A DNA stretch of 64,000 nt from Cubamyces lactineus (Eukaryota; Basidiomycota; Agaricomycetes; Polyporales; Polyporaceae): positions 1,240,001-1,304,000 of the forward strand of contig JACDTU010000007.1 of NCBI GenBank assembly GCA_022376465.1. Reading direction: 5' to 3'. Shown piece after piece: positions 1 to 10,037 of the stretch. The notes beneath the pieces were generated by a model. The model was not told the origin of the DNA. It ran no database searches and was given only the letters and a program-made list of their open reading frames with translations. The stretch's first letter is position 1, and the number at the start of each line of letters is the position of its first letter. The translations under genes were made by a program, and so were the position numbers.

Positions 1-674
1 AGCCGCGTACGTAAGCTTCACGAAGCGCGCCAAACGCGTCTAATTAGCCTTTATTGCTTCAGTGTACACCAGAATACTTGCGCGTATGGACTTCTAGAGT
101 CTACGAGCTCTACTCTTGCGTTGCTTGTTCACTGATCCACCGCTTTGATTATCAACTCGTAACTACACAGGGGGGGTGACGTACAGCATCAATGAAAGGC
201 GCGGTCAAAGCGGTCTCTAGAAGCACTACCTAACTAGTATTGGAGGAGGACTCGTAAGCACGGAATTTCATGACGTCGCGGGAGAAGAAGGGAAACGGGT
301 CAGTAAGGGTAAGGGTAAGTAGGATGCGAGGCGCAGAAGGGGAAGAAGGAAGGGCAATAAAGAAAAGGCAGAACGCTAGGAGGGGCCAGACAAATTGCAA
401 GAACCGAGCCGTTGCAAGTCCGAGAAGCGTGCGATGATATACAGATGATGTACATGCGCACGCGTCCCGGCGACGTCGTGTCCAGTGGTGTATTGTGTAG
501 GTATGATGAAAAGAGTTTGAAATGGGGTTGTGAAAGTAAATGCAGGGCAAGGCGGCAGGCAAGAAAACGCAATAACACATGAGCAAACCATCCGTAAGAT
601 CTCTCCCTCTCTCCTGCACCGCATGCCGGTCGTCAACATCGTAAGCAGTCATGTTAGTGTTTGCAAGATTGAGC
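1..674. other. left edge, 3' flank of the first gene
   Basis: No gene is supported here. The antisense reading frames are rich in Phe/Leu/Pro runs from pyrimidine tracts and look like the 3' untranslated region of the leftward gene that stops at 675. A short TAAGGG-like run near 300-318 has only about three units and is not a telomere array. Confidence 0.5.
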
Positions 675-3600
675 TCAGTTCATATCCTCCCAATTCGGCC
701 GCGGAGCGCCTATCGACAGCTTGCCCATGATCTTGCGCTGCCGCAAGTTCTTCACCTCCGTGCTGATCAGGTCCCGCAGCCGCTCCAAGTCCAGGCTGCG
801 CTCCGCCCGCGAGCCCATGAGGAGGTTGCGCCAGATGCCAGCTGCCGCAACGGAGTTGTCGATCGGGAGCTGGTGAGGACGGTGTAGGCGGACCATCTTT
901 TGCATGAGGTGATCGGGGCTGGGGTATATAGCGTCCGGCCACGCGATACGGATGGCGAACCACCAACCAAGAGGCTGTGCAGGCGCGTGTGAGGACTAGT
1001 AAATGGTCAGAAGGGATGAATTACTCACTCGGCCATCCGGTAAGCATCGCTCGGGGTAGGTATCGTAGGTAGTGAGGGAGCCATCGGGAAGGGAGAATCT
1101 ACGCCGCACAATGAGCTGGAAATCAATTGGCCACTACACCCATACTTACCTGTGCACCACCCAGTGGTGATCGTCGTTGCGGTGCTTCGCTAGTACGATC
1201 AGGAGCCTCGGGATACCCTCCAAGCCAAACGGCGCCCACAGATCGCGCAGCATCCCACACGCGTCCCCATGTCGCCCATTGTAAACAGCAGTGCTGATCG
1301 CGTCCGCCATATTCGGCGGCACGAAGAGACGATCGACGCGCCCAGGCGGGCTGTCCGTCATCTTCGCGCGCACATACCGCTTGTACGTCTGCGTCGACCA
1401 GATGCTCAGCGCGATCTCGTCCACCTGCATGCCGCGGTTGCAGCTGTTGACCGCGTTGTCGAGCTCCGCCATCGGCCACACGATTGCCCAGCTCAGCAGC
1501 CGTTGGTGAATGCGCTGCCAGGGCGGTAGCGTGCGCTGCTCGGGCACAAACTCGCTCTGCTGCCACATCGGCCCGTGGTCCATCACATCGCCCTGGGGAA
1601 GCGGCGGTAGCGGTGGCGATCCGGCGCGACGCTCCGTGTATCCCCCTGTGTTCCCATCTGGGATCTCTGGGAGACCCGACTCGGTGACCGCGACAGGCGC
1701 TTCACCCTCGTCGTAATCATCCTCGCCGTCGCGAGCAAGCTCCCAAGTCTTGTGTGTAGCCACGGACTGGCTGCCGGTGGGCTTAACTCTGAGCCTGAAT
1801 AGCTCCTGTTCGAGGTACTCCTGACCAGGCGAATTCTCGCGATCCTGGGCGTATTCGCTTTCGAGGCCATGCGTGCCGCCGCCGTCCGTTGTCCCGTAGT
1901 GGTGGTCGTCCTCGTCCTCGTATGCCTCCTCCTCACGGATCGCACCATGCATCGAGCCGTCGTGATGGTGCATCGAACCAGGGAGAGTGTGCAAGTGCGT
2001 AGACTCCCTGATCATCTCCGTCTCTCCCGGCTGGAACATCGACTCGTCGCCCGTCTGGTGCTGGTGAAGATCCTGGCTGTGAGCGTAGCCGTTCATCTCT
2101 GAGTCGCCATAGTGATGGTGGTGTTCGTGCTCGTGCTCCTCTGGATAGCCGCGGCCCTCCGTGATATACGAGCCACCACGAGAGGACCGGAGGGTTTTCT
2201 CGATCTTGGGTGCTAGGTCCTCGATGCGGTTGTTCATACGGATGAAACCCTGGATGAGCTCCTTCGCCCATTCCGGAGGCTCTTGGCTAGTGCCAAGCTG
2301 TGTGCCGCTACGAGATTTGGACATCCCTGCCGCGAGTGCTGCTGCCAGGTGGATGGAGGGATCGTGGTCGTGGTAGGATTTACGGTAGGCCTTGATGGAC
2401 TATACCGCAGCACGCATGAGCGGTGTTATCTATAGGTTACGGTACGCCACAGAACTTACCTCGTTATCATACTTCATGCCGAGCTTCTTAACACGAGCCC
2501 TGACTGCCTTGCGGACCGCCTTCTTGACAGGCTCGCCCATTGGCTGGTCAAGGGCATGCAGGAGTTGACACAACTCCATGTCATGGAAATGCGTGTTCTG
2601 GACCTCCGGTTCCAGCATCGACGGAGCCATAGCAGATGGCGCGTATGACGTCCTCGATCGCGATGGCCTGGCGAGTAAGTCCTGTACCATTTGCTGCTCC
2701 TCTGCGTTGAGGTGCTCAATTGGCGAAGCAGGCCGTGAAGGGGTGGGCGTGCTGTCGGGATCATTGAGGGGTGCTCTGGACCGGCTAGGCGACATCGGGG
2801 CAGCGGACCGCACGCCTTCGGTAGGAGCAATGCTACGTTCGCGAGGCATACGGCTCGCTTGACTCTTGGGTGACATTGGCCCTTGGGACATCGGCGGGGC
2901 GGGAGTAGGAGCTTGTGACATAGGTGCTTGCGACATCGCGGCCTGCGACCGAGCTGATATGATGTCAGAAACCACAGGACAGGTATGTGGTCAAGATACT
3001 CACCGGCACTCTGTGACTTCGCGTAAACGGGAGCCTCCGTACCAGCGTTACCGTTGATCTCTGTGGTACTCTTTACCGACTTGGCCTTCTGCGACATCTC
3101 CGCCTGCTGTAATTGCTGCTGTTGGCGCAGACGCCGGTTCCCGATTTGCGAAGCACTTTCGGAGGGCGCAATGGAGTACGCCTTCTGCGTCCGTTGGCCG
3201 TCGTCTAGCACCGACTCCGGGAGTGGAGGGTACGCAGTCCGCTGTGTCTTTTGCGTGTTACGAGACTTCACGGACTGATTCTGGGAAGCCGCAGTGCGCG
3301 GTGACAGTGGTCTTTCTGGGCCACCAGCTCCCGTTGCAGTCCGGGTAGGCGACAGTGCACGAGAGGGTGCCTTAGGTGACAACATCTGGACAGTCTGATG
3401 AGCAACTGACCGCAGTGTACAGTGGTGCCACTTACACCATTCTCAGCTAGAGAGGGGGACTTGTGTGAGACCTTAGATGTCGGGCCCCGAGAGCGCGACC
3501 CTACACCGCTTGGTGCACCAGCATATGATGCGCCACCAGCTATCCCAGTGGTCGCAGCGGGGGCCATTCCGTATTGCTGCATCGTCGTCAGACGTGGTTC

Positions 3601-4393
3601 CGGGCCAACGCAGACCGAAATCCTTACCTGGAACGGATTGGGGTGGCTGCTGGTTGGTGAGTGTATGGTAGTCTCAGGCAACGGAACGCCAGCAGCTCTC
3701 GACGGAGAGGACTGTCAACCAGTATACTCATTGGTCACAGTCGCAGATTCAGGCATTTATGTACGTACCACACCGTTCCACTGTTTGTTGCCCGTGAAGC
3801 TCTCTCGAGGGAGAGGCCCAAAATTGCCGAAAGACGATCCATAAGACTCGAAGTGCGGCCCAGGCGGGTCGTCAGGGCCAGGTTCACGCTCAGGCTAGAA
3901 CTCATGAGATGTAGGACATGATCACTTGGGCAGCAGAAGACACTCACAACGCCTGTAGTATGGATGGGGATCGTACGAGCAATCTCAGAAGCATGCTCCT
4001 GCACATCCGACCTGATATCATCACCTTCCTCGTCCTCCCCGCCACCTCCGATATGCTCTTCCAGTTGGCGGACACTACTTGCTGCCTTACTTTTGGGGCG
4101 AGGTGAACGGAGATGTGACCCGACACTGCTACTCTTGTCATTATCGGCTTCAGGAGGGGTATTCTCCATACTCTGAAGGTATAGCATGACTGGATGCGCG
4201 GTGATAAATATCGGACGATACGTGTCGATTACGGAGGTGCGCAACAGTACCTTTCTCGTTCGGGGCTGGGGGACACATGAAGATATTGAGTTAAGCGTTA
4301 GCAGTGAGATCAGAACGCGCGAATCATACCGGGCGTGTTCGAGCGCATCATGAGCGTGTGCAGAGTGTTCTGCGATCCACCAACAGCGGACAT
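675..4393 (-). CDS. large disordered hypothetical protein with His-rich segment
   Basis: I do not recognise this protein. The model starts at the ATG at 4393 (MSAVGGSQNTLHT...). It passes through a 15-base microexon near 4250-4275, continues through long Ser/Pro/Arg-rich disordered exons (about 2.4-3.7 kb), and ends in the frame WEDMN-stop at 675. The exon at 1146-2324 holds a His/Glu-rich stretch (EHEHEHHHHYG and several HH pairs) followed by a more ordered block. The last three exons are also ordered and read FSLPDGSLTTYDTYPE, PLGWWFAIRIAWPDAIYP and HRPHQLPIDNSVAAAGIW. The mix of a low-complexity N-terminal half and an aromatic-rich C-terminal half suggests a nuclear or scaffold protein, but no function can be assigned. 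Exon joins at 1025-1145 and 905-1020 have good GT-AG signals; the middle joins are less certain. Confidence 0.65.
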
Positions 4394-5395
4394 GGCGGGA
4401 GTTGGTTGTGTTGATTGGTTGGACAGAGGTTAGGACTTGTGAGACGAGAACAGACGGGCGAAGGCACGAGTTAAGATACAGAGAAGAGAGGAAAGGGTAA
4501 GGTATCCAGAGGGCAATTAAGAACGGGATATGTGCGGAGGAGTGAGGTCACGCAGCGGCGGAGGGGAATATGAACTTGGTTCAGAGTTTGTTGCCTCGAG
4601 GGCGCCGCATGTTCAACTCTCTGTTGTCGCCTATTTGCCATCGCTTCCAGGCGCTTCCCGGTCGCTAGCAGCAAGTTGCGATTGTTCTTGACGTCGACTT
4701 TGTGCCAATCACCCTCTGCTGCTTCTGTCGGGCGAGCGTTGTCAATGTCTTCTGCTGGAGATGGTGGTCATTGTTTAAGGGCGGGCTGCGTGCATACCAC
4801 TTGCTCCTCCTGCTTCACGACCGATCACCCCTCAAACATGTGAGAGGCATGATCGGCTCCATTCTATAGGCTCTGTGCGCTTGCATTGTAAGTTCAGTAA
4901 GCTCACTTTGTCGTCTAAATAGGTAAGACGGTGACTTAACGCTCATTCCGATGATCTTGGTATCTCATATGTTCTGTTCTGTGAAGAGGTTGGTCTGCAT
5001 GCAGCGTATCACACGAATCAAGAGAATGGGCACTGTTCACGGAGTATATCGTGCTTGGGTTTATGTACCCGCAGAGACTCTCGAGTGAGGCTCGACTGAT
5101 AGCTTCGAATGACGTGTATCTCGGCTCCTCCAGAAGGTTAAGGTATCGCCTGTCACAGCCATCTATGTGCTACCTCATCAACACATACATGGGAGAAGGT
5201 ACGTCTAGCTGCTAGTCCAACCATTTTTGACACACTATCGTTTGTTCCAAGTCCGGGAAATGCGCATGCAGTCACTGCGAATTGTAGTCGACTCACCATT
5301 GGGACATATGGGCGCACTCTTTCCCCGTACCCATCGCGCCCAATCGGTTCCTCTTGGTTAAGGGCCGACTTCCTTTTTACCAGTCTCAAGCTCGT

Positions 5396-5958
5396 TCACA
5401 GTATTGCACAGCCTCCAAGGAACGACCGACGTGTGGTGAAGTAGCTCCGAGTCTCGCCAATGCGCACCAGGCCCGTGTCCAACACATCCGAGTACCACTT
5501 GGTATCGTAGTTCCCGTTGGGTAAGGGCGAGAACCCCGCTGTTCTATCTCTGGGGCCGGTTAGTCTTGCTCTACGATCCCTTCTGCAAGCGTCGAGATCA
5601 CATTCGTGTCTACAACCGTCGGATCGGGTTGTACCACCCTGCATGTTCGTCTGGATTACAATGCGGACCGAGATGGTCACGGTCTAGACCCTGTATTGCT
5701 CCATGGCAGCAGCGTATGGCATCGTTCCCGCTGCTTCTCTCTCAAGCCGCAGTCGAGATTATAATCCGAGCCGTTCTCATCTCGGCCATGCACGTCGATC
5801 TCTCTGTCGAGACGTTCCATACTAGTCTCTCTGTACGTATCCTGGCCTAGATCATCGGCAGACCAGTACCCATCCGCGCTGAACATCTTCTCGTAGCGTG
5901 TCGGCCTCGGAAGAGCGCAGGGGCCAGGCCCTGCAGATACTAGCAGCATTGCGACCAT
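5396..5958 (-). pseudogene. possible small or decayed gene ending in a CaaX-like tail
   Basis: Three overlapping minus-strand frames each look partly protein-like. One opens with MVAMLLVSAGPG at 5958 and includes HGRDENGSDYNLD. A second contains GLDRDHLGPHCNPDEHAGWY. A third runs through NGNYDTKWYSDVLDTG and stops at 5396 after GGCAIL. No clean set of introns joins them; the only branch-plus-acceptor signal (CTAAC followed by CCCCAG near 5550) lacks a usable donor. The terminal CAIL fits a CaaX prenylation box, a feature of small GTPases and of basidiomycete pheromone precursors. The body does not look like either, so this may be chance or a decayed gene. Confidence 0.22.
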
Positions 5959-5974
5959 ATCCGACGCCTCAGTG

Positions 5975-5983
5975 CATATAAAC
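5975..5983 (+). promoter_or_regulatory. TATA box of the aspartic protease
   Basis: CATATAAAC lies about 100 bases upstream of the ATG at 6082 and is followed by a CT-rich leader, as expected for a strongly expressed fungal secreted enzyme. Confidence 0.55.
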
Positions 5984-6081
5984 CCCCGTCCCTACCGCTC
6001 AAAAAATCATCAACTCACTCTCCCTCGTCTCTCGCATCATCTCCTTCATCTATCGCACTCTTCACCCTTGACTTCATCATT

Positions 6082-7716
6082 ATGTTTATTCAAGCTGGCT
6101 TGATTACCCTCGCGCTCCTCCTCCCCACCGCTGCATCTCCCGTCACGGAGGGACTCGGCTCCCGAGTTCCCTTCGAGAAGCGCGATGGAGTGACTACCAA
6201 TGACGGGTGGTTTGACCACAAGCGCGCCATTGAGATGGTTGTCCGTGATCGCAAGTCAGTACTTCTCCTGCTAGCTTGGCCAATGCACATGCTTACCGAC
6301 TGTCATTACTTTCATAGCAAGCACAGACAGAACCTCATCAACATGAAGCGCAACGTCGGTCCCGAAGCCTTCAATGAGGTCTGTGCCCGTGTATTGCCTT
6401 AGTTTCCTCACTCGCCATTAACCTTACACGTCGATACTACAGGGCGCTGAGATCTTGCCGATTGCGAACTACTCGCAGATGGCCCCACCAGACAAGCGCC
6501 AGGCCGAGAAGCTCACTGATGAGAGCAACGACCAGTACTGGGCCGGTACCATCTCCATCGGTACCCCCGGACAGAGCTTCCTCATGGACTTCGACAGTAA
6601 GTCTTACCTTACCCCAATATACCCCGAACGACCCACTCACTGCGCAACGTAGCTGGATCCGCCGACCTGTGGGTCCCGTCCGTGAACTGCACGAGCTCGT
6701 ACTGCAGCAAGAAGGACAAGTACAACCCATCCTCGTCCTCCTCGGGCGCCCGCAAGGGCGGCGAGTTCTCGATCCAGTACGGCGATGGCTCGACGGTCTC
6801 CGGGCCCGTGTACACCGAGACCGTGTCCGTCGCGGGCGTGACGGTGAAGAACCAGTACTTCTCCCCCGTCGACACCATCTCGTCCTCGTTCGGCTCGGAG
6901 GCGGACGACGGCATCCTCGGTCTCGCCTTTCCCGCCATTTCCAATCTGCAGAAGGTGTGTCGCAATCGTCCTTTAGCTTCGATTGTCTGGTCTCTTACCG
7001 CGTCCTATGCAGAGCCCGTTCTTCAATACGGCGAAGTCGCAGGGCGCCGTGAAGAATGGCGTCTTCGGCTTCAAGCTGGCCAAGTCGGGCTCGGAGCTCT
7101 ACCTCGGCGGCACGGACTCGTCGCTGTACACCGGCTCGATCGAGTACCACCCCGTCACCGGCTCTGGCTTCTGGCAGATCTCCGGCGCGAGCATCCTAGT
7201 CGGCTCACAGGTACGTTTTCCCCCTTCGTCAATCCGTCCAACCAGACCCTCACACCCTTTAAATTACCTCCCTGTACAGACGGTCAAGTCGGGCTTCCAG
7301 ACGATCATCGACTCGGGCACGACGATCATCTACGGCCCCCCGAAGTCCGTGGCCGCGTTCTACCAGGCGATCCCCGGCGCGCAGCTGTACGACTCGCAGA
7401 GCGGGTTCTACTCGTTCCCGTGCAGCTCGGCGCCGTCGAATGTCGCGTTCAGCTGGGGCGGTAACACGTGGACGATCTCCGCCGCGAACTTCAATCTCGG
7501 CAGGGTCAGCGCGACGCAGTGCATCGGTGCGATTGCGGGTCAGGACCTCGGCCTTGGCACGAACACTTGGTTGCTTGGCGATAGGTATGTAGTTTTTTTT
7601 CTGTGTGAGAAGGAGATGTAGTTGCTGATCACGGTGATGCCTGTAGCTTCATGAAGAACGTCTACTCCGCGTTCTCGTTCGACTCCAGCTCGGTCGGCTT
7701 CGCTACGCTCAAGTAA
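6082..7716 (+). CDS. secreted aspartic protease, polyporopepsin-like (family A1)
   Basis: This is a pepsin-type acid endoprotease, secreted as a zymogen. A signal peptide (MFIQAGLITLALLLPTAAS) is followed by a propeptide containing FEKRDG and FDHKRAI. The mature enzyme begins near NDQYWAGTISIGTPGQ. Both catalytic Asp loops are present: DFDTGSADLWVP, split by an intron at about 6597-6651, and IIDSGTTIIYGP. The flap YGDGSTVSGPVY is also present. The C-terminus SSVGFATLK ends at TAA 7714-7716. Seven exons with short GT-AG introns give about 410 residues, normal for the family. A close paralogue with the same exon pattern lies at 24253-25892 in opposite orientation. Such proteases degrade extracellular protein for nitrogen, and an AreA-like nitrogen regulator lies between the two copies. 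Confidence 0.93.
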
Positions 7717-8275
7717 AACCATCGTGGATTGTTAATCACTCAAAAGTATCATACACCCAGCCCGACTGGCACGGGCTATCATAGATTGTATTAGTACCGC
7801 ATAGAATCATACCGCTTTGCTTGCACCGTTCTTGCGTGTCTGTTGAGGCATCTGCCGAGTCTGAACGAACAAACGCCCGCGTATTCTCCATTCGCAGTAC
7901 AACACAGACGAGCATAAGCTACACATAATAACTAAACAGCTCGCGTCAAAGACATGCAGACTACAAGGCCAGCCGAGTACAGCCAACGGCGACACCAGGG
8001 ACAGTCGTTACGGTACGTGTACACATGTGCGTAAGTGGACTCAATCCCGAGCCAGGGCATCGCGGTCGTCAGCGGGAGGGATACATGTCTAGGTATAAGA
8101 GCACAGGTCGACGGCCTCGCACGCGAGGGCCACAAGATGGAAGCGATAGATACCCGATAGCAAACCGAAAGCAGTCAGGGCCAGAAAGAGCGGGATGATA
8201 AATGAGAGACGTCGTGGAGAGGTAGTGGGGGACATCGGGAACGTCGCGGCCGCGAGGGGAGTGGCGGGTGCACGT
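7717..8275. other. convergent intergenic region
   Basis: This holds the 3' ends of the rightward protease and the leftward glycopeptide gene. On the minus strand, a frame at 8089-8275 follows a good acceptor (TTCTTTCTAG at 8276-8285) and encodes a hydrophobic segment (LSFIIPLFLALTAFGLLSG). It could be an alternative last exon of the glycopeptide gene, but I found no matching donor. Confidence 0.4.
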
Positions 8276-9344
8276 CTAGAAAGAAGCACCACCGTGGGCA
8301 GCATCAGCGTTGCGGGCGTGGTGGCGGCGGAGTTTGTGGGAGCTCGTCGAGTCCGCGTCGGCGGGGACAGAACGGCGGCGGCGGCGAGAGCCTGCCTTGC
8401 AGGATGAAGCGCTGGAAGGCGCGCTAGAAGGGGAAGCAGCAGATGGCTGCGCGACTAGAGAGGCGGCGCTTGTCACCGTGACGCTCGACGTGGCATGCGT
8501 ACTGGCGGCCGCGCTTGTGGCAGCATGCGACGCAGCAGGGGTGTGCGTCGCTGTAGGGGAGCTATGAGCGGCCGCAACAGACGACGAATGTTGAGCAGCG
8601 CTGCTCGAGCCTTTGTCAGGGGTGGTGAGGCCAGTGGATTGCGTCGCATCGCCACAGAAGGTGATGAGCAGGTTGACGTCGTTGTTCTCGCACTGGACCT
8701 GGACCTGGTTGTCGTTGGGCTGGAAGAACGCGGACTTGCAGGTACCGCTGTCACAGGTCGCTCCCTGCCCATCACAACCACCGAAATAGCTGAAAGAGGT
8801 CTCCACGTTGAACGCGTGGGGCGCAATCAAGCTGATGTCGGTGGATGACCCAGCGCCAGGGGAAGTAGGGTTGACGAGGGTCATCTCGAGCAATGCACAG
8901 TTTTCCCCATTGAAGCCGCATTCACCTATCAGCAAGGTGATTGAGAAAGGGTACAGAGGAATTCACAACGCAGTACATACCAGTCTGCAGGTAACTTTGT
9001 AATCGATTAGCTTGATAGGAGTTCGAAGGCTCAAACAACTTACGCGATTCCGGCCGCGAATGGGCCGTTACTAGTGAAATCCTGCCCAGTGGAGAGGACT
9101 TTGCCACCCTGGATAAGTTGAGGCTGCGGGCGCCTATAAGTCTAACTTTGCTTGGGATTTTACACAATGCCTAGAACTTACAGTACCCTTCCCACATCTT
9201 CAAGATATCCTGTCAATAACACTACGCAGCAATCGATGGACGTGAAGACACGTACTTGTTCTCAAAACGAATGGTGTGCTGCTCAGCACGAGCCAGAGCG
9301 CCGGCGAGAACAGCCACAGCGGGAAGAACGAACGAGAGCTGCAT
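8276..9344 (-). CDS. secreted glycopeptide-like protein
   Basis: The ATG at 9344 opens a signal peptide (MQLSFVLPAVAVLAGALARA), followed by EQHTIRFENK. Joining the next small exons gives a Cys-containing core: CGKGT, then PQLIQGGKVLSTGQDFTSNG, FAAGIA, YLQTGECGFNGENC and SFSYFGGCDGQGATCDSG. It closes with VNLLITFCGDA. This arrangement matches the basidiomycete secreted family often labelled 'glycopeptide', whose biochemical role is not established to my knowledge. The core is followed by a Ser/Ala/Thr linker likely to be O-glycosylated, and then a basic tail (GSRRRRRSVPADAD, LRRHHARN). Acceptors at TTGAAG and CGCAG were chosen because they keep the family frame. The C-terminal end may differ; see the hydrophobic alternative exon just downstream. 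Confidence 0.75.
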
Positions 9345-10037
9345 GGTGTAGAGAGCGTGTCGTGGGGCTTCGTCTAGCGAAGGCGGGGTGTGGAGAGCAG
9401 TTAAGTACTGCTTGGCGTGCGGCCGTCGATGAAAAGAGCGAGGGGAAGGAGCGCGAGTGGGTCGAAAGAGACAACGGCCTCGCGGTGGAAGGAGCTATGT
9501 ATACTATCGCCGTTTCAGGGACCCCGGGAACTTGCCGGGGGCAGTTAGCTCCATCCCATCTTTCTGCGTTCTGCGCACGACGGTGAATGACGCCGAGGGT
9601 ACATGAAAATTGGTCTAGACCTTCCAGCACCTAGCAAATCTTCCAACATCATAAAACGCGACGGAGGTTGCTGTGTGCGAACGCCCAATTGTGCCTAGCC
9701 GATGTATAGTTGGGCCGATTGAGTTGCCAGCGGCTGTACATACTCAACGCCAACGCGTGACAACGAGGCAAATGGTACACGGTACTGATGAATTATGAAT
9801 GTATGAACAAATGGACATGTCCGCAAGCAATTGAATTCATATAACGATCGAGGTATTACATGCAACCACCCATGGGTATCCAGGTAAAATATGTGCGTTA
9901 CAGAAAGGACAGGAAAGATTACTACTCCAAACAAGATCATCGACATCATCATCGCTTCCGACTCGATGCGCACGCCAAACGTACACACCCGCAGCACCTA
10001 CTCGCATGTATGCATATGGATCCAGCCATTCCACACG
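9345..10037. other. intergenic, promoter of the glycopeptide gene and 3' flank of the Arf GEF
   Basis: A TATA-like sequence (revcomp TATACATA near 9496-9504) lies about 155 bases upstream of the glycopeptide start. The rest (about 9600-10037) shows no supported gene and probably includes the region beyond the Arf GEF stop at 10038. Confidence 0.4.

Larger units (their letters stand above)
4394..6081. other. intergenic region with promoter of the aspartic protease
   Basis: This 1.7-kb divergent interval separates the leftward hypothetical gene from the rightward protease. The right 120 bases are the protease promoter and leader: a TATA box, then a CT-rich leader ending in the ATG at 6082. Reading frames at 5396-5958 on the minus strand are listed separately as a doubtful gene. 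I see nothing convincing in 4394-5395. Confidence 0.5.

Noticed and set aside
301..318. TAAGGG-like units resembling telomeric repeat
   Set aside because: Only about three units, imperfect, and in the 3' flank of a gene with ordinary genes beyond.
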